Assembly (NCBI GenBank): GCA_020851015.1
Contig: JADZDN010000434.1
Span: 5,359 to 69,358, forward strand
Reading direction: 5' to 3'
Length of the DNA: 64,000 nt
DNA from: Alphaproteobacteria bacterium
GTDB lineage: Bacteria > Pseudomonadota > Alphaproteobacteria > JAEULC01
Shown: piece by piece, positions 35,507 through 45,056 of the stretch
How positions within the stretch are numbered: position 1 is the first letter of the stretch
How the letters are laid out: each line of letters starts with the position of its first letter
The notes under the pieces: generated by a model
What the model was told of the DNA's origin: nothing
The model's input: only the letters and a program-made list of their open reading frames with translations
Databases searched by the model: none
Program-made: the position numbers and the translations under genes

Positions 35507-36339
35507 CGCGCGAATTCCTCGACGCGCCGCCAGCACAGCGCGCGGTATTCCGGCAGGTCGCCGCGGATGCCCACATGATGGGCCTGCACCTCGCACCACA
35601 GCGCCTCGCGCACCGCCAGGATGGGCAGAAGCGCGCGTGCCTCCGCCATCGATACGCCGCCGTGCCGTTCGAGCAGCCTTGCCGCCTGTCGGTCGTCGAG
35701 GGGAAACAGGACGATGACCTGCGCCAGGTCGACGGCGGGGTCGCCAAAGCCGGCATATTCCCAATCCACGATGTAGGCGCGCGGGCCGGCGACGACGAAG
35801 TTCTCGGGGATCAGGTCGGCGTGGATGAGGCAACGCGGCTTCAGGGCCGGCGCGCGGTCGAGCAGCGTCTCCAGCAGCCGGCGCTTCGCCGCGGGCATCG
35901 CGTCCGGGGGCAGGCCGGCGAGATTGCCGCGGCAGATCGCTAGGGGATCGAATTGGTTTAGGTCGGCGGGCGCGGGGTGGGCATGGACGCGCCGCAACGC
36001 CTCGGCGACCAGGTCCAGGTCGGCGTCGGTCACCGGATCCTCGTGGCTCAGCGTGCGTCCCTCGATGAAGGCGGTGATCAGGATGCCGTCGCCCGCGTGC
36101 ACCACGTCGGGGGCGACGCCGGCATCGGCGGCGAGGCGGGCGCAGCGCGCCTCGTTCACGCGGCGGACGAAATGGTGCGGCAGGTCGATCCCGACCCGGG
36201 CAAAATAGGTGGTGCCGGCATCGATCGCGCGGAAGTTCTGGTTGGTGCGCCCGCCTGGCCAGGGCTCGATCTGCGGCGCGCCGCGCCAGCAGTCCAAGCC
36301 GCGAAGACGATCGATCGCGTCTGGTGCCGCGCTGTCCAT
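35503..36339 (-). CDS. Phosphotransferase of the choline/ethanolamine kinase (APH) family
   Basis: This 278-residue protein-kinase-like phosphotransferase has the catalytic loop HADLIPENF (Asp as base) and the metal motif DWEYAGFGDP. An N-terminal GGRTNQNF loop takes the place of the nucleotide loop in choline kinases. It would phosphorylate choline, ethanolamine or a similar alcohol. It starts 2 bases after the DeoR-type regulator stop and is coupled to the GlpA-like gene downstream. Confidence 0.88.
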   Translation of the reverse strand: MDSAAPDAIDRLRGLDCWRGAPQIEPWPGGRTNQNFRAIDAGTTYFARVGIDLPHHFVRRVNEARCARLAADAGVAPDVVHAGDGILITAFIEGRTLSHEDPVTDADLDLVAEALRRVHAHPAPADLNQFDPLAICRGNLAGLPPDAMPAAKRRLLETLLDRAPALKPRCLIHADLIPENFVVAGPRAYIVDWEYAGFGDPAVDLAQVIVLFPLDDRQAARLLERHGGVSMAEARALLPILAVREALWCEVQAHHVGIRGDLPEYRALCWRRVEEFAR

Positions 36340-36341
36340 GG

Positions 36342-37130
36342 TCAGGGCAGGATGATCTCGATGCCCGTGCCCTCAAGCGAGGCCGCGTAGTCCGGCGGCG
36401 TCGAATCGGTGACGAGGTAGTCGATATCATCGGCCGGCACCGCGTTCAGCCGCGCGGCGGTGGCGAGCTTGGGGCGGATCGCCAGCGCCGCGCAGCGCTG
36501 GGACTGCTGGGCCATGCACCGCGCGACGGCCGCATCTTCCGGGTGCGCGAAGCTCATGCCGCCCTTGGCGTCGAAGGCATCGCAGGACAGCAGCGCGAGG
36601 TCCGCGTTGAACTGGCGGATCATCGCCTCGGCGAACATGCCGCCCGTCGCCAGCGAGGTCCGCCGCACGAACCCGCCCAGCAGGCAGACGGTGAGGCGCG
36701 GATTCTCCACCAGGATGTGCGCCACGTTCACCGCCGAGGTGACGATGAACAGCTCCATCTCGGCGACCGCCAGCGCGCGCGCCAGCGCCGTGACGGTCGA
36801 GCCGTCGTTCAGGAGCAGGGTATTGCCCGGCTCGATCAGCCGCAGCGCCGCATGCGCGACCTGGCGCTTCTCGTCGACATTTTTCTGCTCGCGGACGGTC
36901 AGCGCCTCTTCGGCCGGGCGCGTTGCCCGCACGGCCGCCCCGCCATAGCTGCGCTCGAGCACGCCCTCGCGCGCCAGCGCCTCGAGATCGCGGCGGATGG
37001 TCACGGGCGAGGCGCCGAGCACCTCGCTCAGTTCGGCCACCGACACGGCACCCCGCACCGCCAGCTCGCGCCGCAGGACATGGCGTCGCGCGATCGGGTT
37101 GCGGCGGGATGTGGCGGGGGCTTCGGGCAT
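36342..37130 (-). CDS. DeoR/GlpR-family transcriptional repressor
   Basis: This 262-residue regulator has an N-terminal DeoR helix-turn-helix (VAELSEVLGASPVTIRRDLE, residues 31-50) followed by SYGGA, and a sugar-phosphate isomerase-like effector domain. DeoR-family repressors usually sense a phosphorylated sugar or glycerol-3-phosphate. I chose the ATG at 37130; an in-frame TTG at 37193 would extend it into the AT-rich promoter. It heads the leftward operon and lies opposite the rightward transporter operon, so it probably controls both. Confidence 0.9.
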   Translation of the reverse strand: MPEAPATSRRNPIARRHVLRRELAVRGAVSVAELSEVLGASPVTIRRDLEALAREGVLERSYGGAAVRATRPAEEALTVREQKNVDEKRQVAHAALRLIEPGNTLLLNDGSTVTALARALAVAEMELFIVTSAVNVAHILVENPRLTVCLLGGFVRRTSLATGGMFAEAMIRQFNADLALLSCDAFDAKGGMSFAHPEDAAVARCMAQQSQRCAALAIRPKLATAARLNAVPADDIDYLVTDSTPPDYAASLEGTGIEIILP

Positions 37131-37258
37131 CCGGGAAATCCAGCAGCGGCGGTGTCTGCTCAAGCTGATATCATTTCGATCGATAACGTTCAAAAAAAAT
37201 ATATAGACAATCGTTATTATGGTTCATATCGTTTCAGTGGGCGAAGGGGAGAAGGGTC
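37131..37258. promoter_or_regulatory. AT-rich divergent regulatory region with candidate GlpR-type operators
   Basis: This gap holds the most AT-rich block in the window (37165-37236). TTTCGATCGATAA at 37174-37186 is a near-palindrome like GlpR operators (TTCG...CGAA). ATAACG at 37183-37188 is inverted as CGTTAT at 37212-37217. A direct repeat ATATC(A/G)TTTC occurs at about 37168-37177 and 37226-37235. The A-tract plus TATATA at 37191-37205 lies between them. This is a good candidate for paired repressor binding by the adjacent DeoR-family protein. A GGGAGAAGG ribosome-binding site precedes the ATG at 37259. Confidence 0.55.
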
Positions 37259-39262
37259 ATGCAACAGCAGAGCAGGGCTGCCATTGCCGTCGCTTGCCTG
37301 GTGGCGGTAGGCGCGTGGGGGGCCGAGGCGGCGGCGAGTAGCTGCCCGACCGTGGCCGATCCGAAGGGGATCAAGACGTCGTTCCCGCAGCAGGCCGACC
37401 GGGCCGATTTCGAGCGGCTTCTCGGCAAAAAGCTTGCGCTGGCCGAGAATCCGTTGTTCGCCGCGCAGGTTAAGTCGGGCGCGCTGCCCGCCGTGGACCA
37501 GCGCGTGCCGGCCGAGGCGCTTGTGGTGATGCCCTACGAGGAGTGCGGCAAGTATGGCGGCACGCTGCGCGGCCTGTCGCGCGCGCTGGAATCCGGCACC
37601 TCGGAGATCCTGAGCTGGCGCCAGGTGAACCTGGTGCGCTTGAGCGACGACCTGCGCACCTTGGTGCCGAACGTCGCCAAGTCGTGGACCTGGAGCGACG
37701 ACCGCAAGCAGATCACCTTCGTGCTGCGCAAGGGCCACAAGTGGTCGGACGGCAAGCCGTTCACCACCGACGACGTGATGTTCTATTTCGACGACATCAT
37801 CAAGAACAAGGAGCTGCACCCCAACGTGCCGGCGCCCTGGGCGCAGGGCGGCAAGCCGGTGGAGGTCGAGAAGATCGACGACGTGACCTTCCGCCTGACC
37901 TTCGCCGCACCGTTCCCCGGTTTCCTGCATTACCTGGCGACCGGCGGATCGTTCTTCGAGGTCTGGGCGCCGAAGCACTACTACACGGCGTACCACATCA
38001 AGTACAACCCGAAGGCGGACGAGGAAGCCAAGGCCGCCAACGCGGAGAACTGGGTCAAGCGCTTCAAGCAGCTGTGGGACAAGTGGAAGGACGCCGAGAC
38101 CATCAATCCGGCCTCGGTCAAGCGCCCGACGCTCGAGAGCCATATCCTGGAGGTCGAGACCAACACCCAGCGCCGCATCTTCATCGCCAACCCGTACTAC
38201 TTCAAGGTCGACAGCGCGGGAAACCAGCTTCCCTATATCGACCGGCATCAGGAGCGCTTCCTGGAGAAGGAAGTCGGCCTGCTGGCGGTGATGAACGGCG
38301 AGGTGGACCAGAAGGCGCAGGGCCTGGGTCTCGAGAACTACGCCGTGCTGAAGGAGAACGAGGCCAAGGGCGCCTTCAAGCTGACGATGCCGCCGGGCCA
38401 ATCGGGCGACCCGATTTCCTTCAACATCACCCACACCGACCCGGTGCTGCGCGGCATCTTCGCCGACCTGCGCTGGCGCCAGGCCATGTCGCTGGCATTG
38501 AACCGGGCCGAGATGAACGAGACGCTGTGGTTCGGCCTGGGCCGGCCGCAGCAGGCGATACCCCTCGGCCTGCCGTTCGTGACCGACGCCGAGCGCGACT
38601 ACATGATCCAGTACGACCCGAAGAAGGCCAACGCGCTGCTCGACGAGATGGGCCTGAAGCGCGGGTCGAACAACATGCGCCTCCGGCCCGACGGCAAGCC
38701 GCTGACCCTGTTGTGGGAGTACTCAACCCAGTTCGCCTCGCCCGGCTACGTGCAGCTGGTGCAAGGCTACTGGCGCGCCGCCGGCGTCGAGGTGAACCTC
38801 AAGGAGATCACGACGGCCCTGACGCGCCAGAAGGCGAAGGCGGGCGACGCCGACATCAACATGGAATGGGACATCCCGTTCGAGCCGAACCTGATCAGCC
38901 AGGTCGAGCTCTACACGCCGCCCTATCGCGCGCAATCGCCGCTGTTCGGCGCGGCCTGGCGCGAGTGGTACACTACCAAGGGCGCCAAGGGCGAGGAGCC
39001 GCCGGCCTGGGTCAAGCGCCTCTACCAACTCGAGGACGAGTGGGGCGGCATTGTGCCGGGCAGCCCGCGCTACACGGAGATCGGGCGCGAGATGGTGAAG
39101 CTGAACCAGGAAAACATGGCGATCATCGGCACGGTGGGGAACCTGCCGGGGCCGACGATCGTGTCGAGCAAGCTCGCCAACGTGCGGGACTGGACGATCC
39201 AGCACTACAACTACGCCCGCACCTACCCGTTCCGTACCGATCAGTGGTACTACAAGCAATAG
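37259..39262 (+). CDS. ABC importer substrate-binding protein (SBP family 5, oligopeptide type)
   Basis: This 667-residue periplasmic protein has an N-terminal signal peptide (AAIAVACLVAVGAWGAEAAA). The SBP_bac_5 core is clear: LVPNVAKSWTWSDDRKQITF, then LRKGHKWSDGKPFTTDDVMF. It is longer than DppA/OppA (about 535), like the subgroup that binds oligosaccharides, opines or other bulky ligands. It starts a five-gene importer operon that ends with a sulfatase-like hydrolase, so the ligand may carry a phospho- or sulfo-ester. Confidence 0.92.
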   Translation: MQQQSRAAIAVACLVAVGAWGAEAAASSCPTVADPKGIKTSFPQQADRADFERLLGKKLALAENPLFAAQVKSGALPAVDQRVPAEALVVMPYEECGKYGGTLRGLSRALESGTSEILSWRQVNLVRLSDDLRTLVPNVAKSWTWSDDRKQITFVLRKGHKWSDGKPFTTDDVMFYFDDIIKNKELHPNVPAPWAQGGKPVEVEKIDDVTFRLTFAAPFPGFLHYLATGGSFFEVWAPKHYYTAYHIKYNPKADEEAKAANAENWVKRFKQLWDKWKDAETINPASVKRPTLESHILEVETNTQRRIFIANPYYFKVDSAGNQLPYIDRHQERFLEKEVGLLAVMNGEVDQKAQGLGLENYAVLKENEAKGAFKLTMPPGQSGDPISFNITHTDPVLRGIFADLRWRQAMSLALNRAEMNETLWFGLGRPQQAIPLGLPFVTDAERDYMIQYDPKKANALLDEMGLKRGSNNMRLRPDGKPLTLLWEYSTQFASPGYVQLVQGYWRAAGVEVNLKEITTALTRQKAKAGDADINMEWDIPFEPNLISQVELYTPPYRAQSPLFGAAWREWYTTKGAKGEEPPAWVKRLYQLEDEWGGIVPGSPRYTEIGREMVKLNQENMAIIGTVGNLPGPTIVSSKLANVRDWTIQHYNYARTYPFRTDQWYYKQ

Positions 39263-39295
39263 GCGGCGACCCTCCGACGCGGAGCCTCATGGTCC

Positions 39296-40282
39296 ATGAT
39301 CCGGACGCTGGTGCAGCGGCTGCTCTACATGGTGCTGACGCTGTGGCTGGTGTCCGTCGTGGCCTTCGTCGTCATCCAGCTTCCGCCGGGTGACTACGCC
39401 GAGACCTACCTGACCGAGAAGCAGCAGTCCGGCGCCGCGGTCAGCCAGGAAGAGCTGCAGAACATGCGCAGGTTCCTGGGCATCGATCGGCCCTGGTACG
39501 AGCAGTACCTGTCCTGGGCCGGCGGGATCGTGCTGCGCGGCGATTTCGGTTACTCGTTCGAATGGCGCCGGCCGGTGACGGAGGTGATCGGCGAGCGCTT
39601 GCCGCTGACCCTCATGCTGGCGTTCTGCACGCTGTTCTTCATGTATGCCGTGTCCCTGCCGATCGGCATCTATTCCGCCGTGCGGCAATATTCGCTCGCC
39701 GACCACGCGTTCTCGCTGGTCGGCTATATCGGCCTGGCGACGCCGAACTTCCTGATCGCGCTCGTGCTCATGTACATGGGCCAGCAATGGTTCGGGCAGA
39801 GCGTGGGCGGGCTGTTCTCGCCGCACCTCGCGGACGCGCCCTGGAGCTGGGAGAAGTTCTGGGACCTGGTGGCGCATCTGTGGGTCCCGATCGTCGTGCT
39901 GGGCACCGCCGGCACGGCGAACCTGATCCGGTCGATGCGCGCCCTGATGCTGGACGAGCTCGGCAAGATGTACGTGGTGGCGGCGCGCGCCGCCGGGCTG
40001 TCGCCGCTGCGCCTGCTACTGAAGTATCCCGTGCGCATGGCGCTGAACCCGATCGTCGCGACGCTGGGCTGGCGCCTGACCTTCGTGATCTCCGGCGCGC
40101 CGATCGTCGGCGTGGTGATGGCGCTGCCCGATACCGGGCCGCTGTTCCTGCACGCGCTATTGAACCAGGACATGCAGCTCGCCGGCGCCATGGTGTTCGT
40201 CTACTGCGCGCTGACGATCCTCGGCACCTTCGTGTCGGACCTGCTGCTGGTCCTGGTCGACCCGCGCGTCAAGATGGCCTGA
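39296..40282 (+). CDS. ABC importer permease (DppB/OppB type)
   Basis: This 328-residue inner-membrane permease begins LVQRLLYMVLTLWLVSVVAF and has about six hydrophobic helices. The EAA-like loop is at MYVVAARAAGLSPLRLLLKY. DppB-like permeases have a large periplasmic loop after the first helix, seen here at residues 30-100. The ATG at 39296 follows GGAG at 39281-39284; an out-of-frame ATG at 39289 is ignored. Confidence 0.92.
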   Translation: MIRTLVQRLLYMVLTLWLVSVVAFVVIQLPPGDYAETYLTEKQQSGAAVSQEELQNMRRFLGIDRPWYEQYLSWAGGIVLRGDFGYSFEWRRPVTEVIGERLPLTLMLAFCTLFFMYAVSLPIGIYSAVRQYSLADHAFSLVGYIGLATPNFLIALVLMYMGQQWFGQSVGGLFSPHLADAPWSWEKFWDLVAHLWVPIVVLGTAGTANLIRSMRALMLDELGKMYVVAARAAGLSPLRLLLKYPVRMALNPIVATLGWRLTFVISGAPIVGVVMALPDTGPLFLHALLNQDMQLAGAMVFVYCALTILGTFVSDLLLVLVDPRVKMA

Positions 40283-40289
40283 GCCGGCG

Positions 40290-41408
40290 ATGGTCGCGAG
40301 CGTCCAGCCCCTGTCGTCGCGCCTGAAGCGCCCGGACATCGCCACGCAATGGCAGTTGATGTGGTGGCGGTTCAAGCGCCATCACATGGCGATGATCGGC
40401 ATGTCGGTGTTGGCTGCCTTCACCTTCATCGCGGTGTTCGCGGAATTCCTGGCGCCCTACGACCCCGGCAAGCGCAATCCGCGCTACCTGGCTGGGCCGC
40501 CGATGCCGATGCACGTGCTGGACAACCAGGGCAGCCTGCACTTCCCGCCGTTCGTCAACGCCCGCTCGGCCAAGCGCGATCCGGTCACGCTGCGCCTGCT
40601 GCCGGTGGTGGACGAGACGCAGCAATGGCCGGTGCAGTTCTTCGTGCGCGGCGATACCTATGCGCTCTGGGGCCTGTTCCAGACCGACCTGCATTTGTTC
40701 GGCGCGCCGGACGGGTTCATCCACCTGTTCGGCACCGACCATCTGGGACGCGACATGTTCAGCCGCGTGATGTACGCGACGCGCATTTCGCTGTCCGTGG
40801 CGTTGGTTGGCGTCAGCGTGTCGTTCGTGCTGGGCGCGATGATCGGCGGCATCGCCGGGTATTTCGGCGGCGCGATCGACATGTTCGTGATGCGCCTGAT
40901 CGAGTTCATCCGTTCCGTGCCGACCCTGCCGCTGTGGCTGTCGCTGACCGCCGCCTTGCCGCGCGACTGGACCTCACTGCAGATCTATATAGCCGTCACG
41001 ACCATTCTCGGCCTGCTGGGCTGGACGCATCTCGCGCGCACCGTGCGCAGCAAGCTGCTGGCGCTGCGCGAGGAGGATTTCGTCGTCGCGGCGCGCCTGG
41101 GCGGCTGCACCGACACGCGGCTGATCGGGCGGCATCTGCTGCCGGCCTTTCTCAGCTACCTGATCGTCGACCTGACGATCTCGTTCCCCGAGGTGCTGCT
41201 GGCGGAAACGGCGCTGAGCTTCCTGGGGCTCGGGCTGCGCGAGCCGGTGGAGAGCTGGGGCGTGCTGCTGCACGCCGCGCAGAACATCCGCTCGATCGCG
41301 CACATGCCCTGGCTCTTGATCCCCGGCCTGTTCGTGATCGTCGCCGCCCTGGCGTTCAACTTCGTCGGCGACGGCATGCGCGACGCCGCCGACCCTTACG
41401 CCAAGTAG
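40290..41408 (+). CDS. ABC importer permease (DppC/OppC type)
   Basis: This 372-residue permease has an N-terminal cytoplasmic tail, a first helix at MAMIGMSVLAAFTFIAVFAE, and a long loop holding GTDHLGRDMFSRVMYATRIS, the DppC/OppC hallmark. The EAA loop is DFVVAARLGGCTDTRLIGRH. It starts 7 bases after the partner permease and ends 1 base before the first ATPase gene. Confidence 0.92.
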   Translation: MVASVQPLSSRLKRPDIATQWQLMWWRFKRHHMAMIGMSVLAAFTFIAVFAEFLAPYDPGKRNPRYLAGPPMPMHVLDNQGSLHFPPFVNARSAKRDPVTLRLLPVVDETQQWPVQFFVRGDTYALWGLFQTDLHLFGAPDGFIHLFGTDHLGRDMFSRVMYATRISLSVALVGVSVSFVLGAMIGGIAGYFGGAIDMFVMRLIEFIRSVPTLPLWLSLTAALPRDWTSLQIYIAVTTILGLLGWTHLARTVRSKLLALREEDFVVAARLGGCTDTRLIGRHLLPAFLSYLIVDLTISFPEVLLAETALSFLGLGLREPVESWGVLLHAAQNIRSIAHMPWLLIPGLFVIVAALAFNFVGDGMRDAADPYAK

Positions 41409-41409
41409 C

Positions 41410-42429
41410 ATGGCAGAGCCGCTGCTCGACATACGCGACCTGCGCATCCGCCTGGATGTGGAGGGCGGCTCGGTCCCGGTGATCGACGGCGTGTCGCTGT
41501 CGATCGCGCCCGGGCAGGTCATGGCCGTCGTGGGCGAAAGCGGGTCGGGCAAGAGCGTCACGGCCCAGGCCGTCCTGCGCCTGCTGCCGCGGACGATGCC
41601 GATCGCGGGCGGGCAGATCCTGTTCCGGCCGGGCGGCGGCGCGCCGGTCGATCTCGCCGCCATCGATCCGGACGGCCGGGAGATCCAGGCGATCCGCGGC
41701 AACCGCATCGCCATGATCTTCCAGGAGCCGATGAGCTCGTTCTCGCCGGTGCATTCGATCGGCAACCAGATCGGCGACGTGCTGCGCCTGCATCGCGGGC
41801 TTTCCGGCCAGGGGCTGCGCGATGCCGCGGCCGAGCTGCTGGGCAAGGTCGGCATCCCCGACCCCGCGCGCGCGATCGACCGCTATCCGCACGAGTTCTC
41901 GGGCGGCATGCGCCAGCGCGCGATGATCGCCAAGGCGCTGGCCTGCAATCCGGCCCTGCTGATCGCTGACGAACCGACGACGGCGCTCGACGTCACGATC
42001 CAGGCCCAGGTGCTCGACCTGATGCGCGCGCTGAAGGCCGAGCTTGGCATGGCGATGATCTTCATCACCCACGACCTGGGCATCGTGGCGCAGATGGCCG
42101 ACGAGGTGGCGATCATGTACACCGGCCGCATCGTCGAGCAGGGGCCCGTGCGCGCGATCTTCCGCCGGCCGCAGCATCCCTATACGCGCGACCTGCTGCG
42201 CGCCGTGCCGCGCCTCGGCGGCATCGGCGGCTGGCGCAAGCTCAAGCCGATCCAGGGCAGCGTGCCCAATCTGTTCTCCATGCCCGCGGGCTGCACCTTC
42301 CATCCGCGCTGCGGCGAGTTCGTCGCGGGCCGCTGCGACGCGGCGGTCCCGGCGCCCACGCCGGTGGGCCCGGGGCACAGCGTGCGCTGCCACTTGCGCG
42401 CGGCCGTCCCTGCCCAGGCGGTCGCATGA
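41410..42429 (+). CDS. ABC importer ATP-binding protein (DppD/OppD type)
   Basis: This 339-residue ATPase has Walker [13 protein letters not shown], the signature [14 protein letters not shown] and Walker [13 protein letters not shown]. The C-terminal oligopeptide-transporter domain carries [16 protein letters not shown], whose cysteines resemble the Fe-S site reported for some DppD proteins. Its stop overlaps the start of the second ATPase gene (ATGA). Confidence 0.93.
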   Translation: MAEPLLDIRDLRIRLDVEGGSVPVIDGVSLSIAPGQVMAVVGESGSGKSVTAQAVLRLLPRTMPIAGGQILFRPGGGAPVDLAAIDPDGREIQAIRGNRIAMIFQEPMSSFSPVHSIGNQIGDVLRLHRGLSGQGLRDAAAELLGKVGIPDPARAIDRYPHEFSGGMRQRAMIAKALACNPALLIADEPTTALDVTIQAQVLDLMRALKAELGMAMIFITHDLGIVAQMADEVAIMYTGRIVEQGPVRAIFRRPQHPYTRDLLRAVPRLGGIGGWRKLKPIQGSVPNLFSMPAGCTFHPRCGEFVAGRCDAAVPAPTPVGPGHSVRCHLRAAVPAQAVA

Positions 42430-43475
42430 CGAGGCTGCTCGAGCTCGAAGGCGTGAAAGTGCACTACGGCGTGCGCAAGGGCATGTTCTCGCGCAAGCTG
42501 GTGGGCGTGGTGCACGCGGTGGATGGCGTCAGCCTGACGATCCATCGCGGCGAGACGCTGGGCCTGGTGGGCGAGAGCGGCTCGGGCAAGACCACGCTGG
42601 GCCGCGCCATCCTGCGCGTGGTCGATCCGACGCATGGCAAGGTGACCCTGCACCGCAACGGCACCGCGACCGACCTGCGCACGCTCGACCGGGCCGCGAT
42701 GCGCCGGATGTGGCGGCACATGCAGCTCATCTTCCAGGATCCCTATGCCTCGCTGAACCCGCGCATGACCGTGCGCGACATCATCTCCGAGCCGCTGATC
42801 GCCAACGGTATCGGCAATGCGGCGGAGATCGCCGAGCGCGTCGCCGACATGGTGCGTCGCGTGGGCCTGTCGCTCGAGCATCTCGGGCGCTATCCGCATG
42901 CCTTCAGCGGCGGCCAGCGGCAGCGCATCTCGATCGCCCGCGCCCTGATCCTGCGGCCCGAGTTCATCGTCTGCGACGAGCCGGTCTCGGCGCTCGACGT
43001 GTCGATCCAGGCGCAGATACTGAACCTGCTGAAGGAACTGCAGGAGGAGTTGGGGCTTACCTATCTCTTCATCGCCCACGACCTGGCGGCAGTCTCGTAT
43101 GTCAGCGATCGCGTGGCGGTGATGTATCTGGGCCAGATCGTCGAGCTGGCGCCGACCGCCGCGCTCTACTATTCGCCGCGCCACCCCTACACGGAAGCGC
43201 TGATGTCGGCGATTCCCGTGGCCGATCCCGACCACGCGATGCGGCCGCGGCTGATCCCGGGCGAACGGCCCGACCCGGCCAAGCCGCCGCCGGGCTGCCG
43301 CTTCCACACGCGCTGCGCCTATGCCGACGCGGCCTGCCGCGATGCGCCGCCGGCGCTGGTGGAACGCGCGGCCGGCCACTTCGTCGCCTGCCATCATGCC
43401 GATCGCCTCAGCCTGCGCGGCGCGTCGGTCGAGCCTGACCCCATGCCGGCGCAGGAACTCTCCACGACCGCCTAG
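42426..43475 (+). CDS. ABC importer ATP-binding protein (DppF/OppF type)
   Basis: This 349-residue ATPase has Walker [13 protein letters not shown], the signature [15 protein letters not shown] and Walker [13 protein letters not shown]. The C-terminal cysteine-bearing segment [14 protein letters not shown] matches the DppF family. It completes a full SBP-permease-permease-ATPase-ATPase importer. It is followed after 15 bases by the sulfatase-like gene. Confidence 0.93.
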   Translation: MTRLLELEGVKVHYGVRKGMFSRKLVGVVHAVDGVSLTIHRGETLGLVGESGSGKTTLGRAILRVVDPTHGKVTLHRNGTATDLRTLDRAAMRRMWRHMQLIFQDPYASLNPRMTVRDIISEPLIANGIGNAAEIAERVADMVRRVGLSLEHLGRYPHAFSGGQRQRISIARALILRPEFIVCDEPVSALDVSIQAQILNLLKELQEELGLTYLFIAHDLAAVSYVSDRVAVMYLGQIVELAPTAALYYSPRHPYTEALMSAIPVADPDHAMRPRLIPGERPDPAKPPPGCRFHTRCAYADAACRDAPPALVERAAGHFVACHHADRLSLRGASVEPDPMPAQELSTTA

Positions 43476-43490
43476 GGAAATCTCCAGCAG

Positions 43491-45056
43491 ATGTACAACG
43501 TGCTTTTCATCACGGCTGACCAGTGGCGCGCCGAATGCCTGTCGGCGCTCGGCCATCCGACGGTAAAGACCCCGAATCTCGACGCGCTGGCCGCCGACGG
43601 CGTGCTGTTCCGCCAACACTACACCCAATGCGCGCCCTGCGGGCCCAGCCGCGCCTCGCTCTTGACCGGCATGTACGCGATGAACCATCGCTCGGTGCGC
43701 AACGGCACGCCGCTCGACGCGCGCTTCACCACCCTGGCGCTCGAGATGCGGCGGCTGGGCTACAACCCGGCGCTGGTGGGCTACACCGATATCAGCCTCG
43801 ACCCGCGCGGGCGCGACCCGAACGACCCGGCGCTGAAGACCTATGCCGGCACGCTGCCGGGCTTCACCCAGCTGGTGCCGGGCAGCGAGGGCGAGGCGGC
43901 GTGGCGCCGTCACCTGGCGAACAAGGGCTATGCGTTTCCGCCCGAGCCGGACGCGGCCTATGCGCCGGTCAAGGACTACGCGCGCGGGCCGGGCTGGGGA
44001 CCGACCTTCGCGCCGGCGCGGTACAAAGCCGAGGACAGCGACACCGCCTTTGCGACCGACCGCGCGATCGACTACATGGTGCACGAGCAGAAACCGTGGT
44101 TCATGCACCTGAGCCTGCTGCGGCCGCATCCGCCCTTCGTCGCGGCCGAGCCCTACAACACGATGTACGACCCGGCCGCCGTGCCGGGCTTCAAGGGTCT
44201 GGGCTCGCGCGAGGAGGAGGCCAAGCAGCATCCGTACATGGCCTACATGATGCGCGATTTCCGCGACCACAAGCGCGACGGCCATGCGCGGGGGCTGCAC
44301 AAGCCCGAGGAACGGGCGATGCGCCAACTCCGCGCGACGTATTACGGACTGATGACCGAGGTCGACCACCATGTCGGCCGGATCGTCGCGGCGCTGCGCC
44401 GAACCGGCGCCTATGACCGGACGCTGATCGTGTTCACGTCCGACCATGGCGAACAGCTGTGGGACCACGGGGCGCTGGGCAAGGAGTTCTATTTCGACCA
44501 GAGCTACCGCATCCCGCTGATCCTGCGGCTGCCGGGCGACGTGGGCGCCGCCGCGCGGGGGCGCGTGGTGGAGGCGTTCAGCCAGAGCATCGACATCATG
44601 CCGACGCTCCTCGACTGCCTCGGCGCGCGGCCGCCGGTGCAATGCGACGGCGCGTCGCTGAAGCCCTGGCTTCTGGGCCAGACGCCGGCGGGCTGGCGCG
44701 AGGAGGTCTTCTTCGAGCTGGACTTCCGCGACGTGGCCGATGCGGCGCCCGAGCGCGAGCTTGGCATCTCGCTGGACGAGTGCTCGCTGGCCGTGGTGCG
44801 CGGCCGGAAGTACAAGTATGTGCATTTCGCCGCGCTGCCGGCGCTGCTGTTCGACCTGGAGAAGGATCCGGAGGAGCGGCGGAACTGCCTCGACGACCCT
44901 GCCCATGCCGGCGCCGGCTTGCGCATGGCGCAGAAGATGCTGAACTGGCGCATCGCCATGGCCGACCGCACCATGACCGGCATGAAGCTGTCGTCCAAGG
45001 GGCTGCTGGAGTGCCCGCCGGAGCGGCGGGTCGGCGCACGGCACATCGGCACGTGA
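43491..45056 (+). CDS. Sulfatase-superfamily hydrolase, phosphonate monoester hydrolase-like
   Basis: This 521-residue alkaline-phosphatase-superfamily enzyme has the formylglycine motif CGPSR (Cys50), within CAPCGPSRASLLTG. That matches bacterial phosphonate monoester hydrolase/phosphodiesterases of similar length. Metal ligands include Asp10 (FITADQ) and the later TSDHGEQLWDHG. The Cys needs conversion to formylglycine by a modifying enzyme not seen in the window. There is no signal peptide, so it acts in the cytoplasm after import by the adjacent ABC system. Phosphodiesters, phosphonate monoesters or sulfate esters are possible substrates. Confidence 0.85.
   Translation: MYNVLFITADQWRAECLSALGHPTVKTPNLDALAADGVLFRQHYTQCAPCGPSRASLLTGMYAMNHRSVRNGTPLDARFTTLALEMRRLGYNPALVGYTDISLDPRGRDPNDPALKTYAGTLPGFTQLVPGSEGEAAWRRHLANKGYAFPPEPDAAYAPVKDYARGPGWGPTFAPARYKAEDSDTAFATDRAIDYMVHEQKPWFMHLSLLRPHPPFVAAEPYNTMYDPAAVPGFKGLGSREEEAKQHPYMAYMMRDFRDHKRDGHARGLHKPEERAMRQLRATYYGLMTEVDHHVGRIVAALRRTGAYDRTLIVFTSDHGEQLWDHGALGKEFYFDQSYRIPLILRLPGDVGAAARGRVVEAFSQSIDIMPTLLDCLGARPPVQCDGASLKPWLLGQTPAGWREEVFFELDFRDVADAAPERELGISLDECSLAVVRGRKYKYVHFAALPALLFDLEKDPEERRNCLDDPAHAGAGLRMAQKMLNWRIAMADRTMTGMKLSSKGLLECPPERRVGARHIGT

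Noticed and set aside
42180..45044. A 954-residue minus-strand frame
   Set aside because: It lies opposite the DppF-like and sulfatase-like genes, whose motifs are unmistakable; long antisense frames are expected at this GC content.
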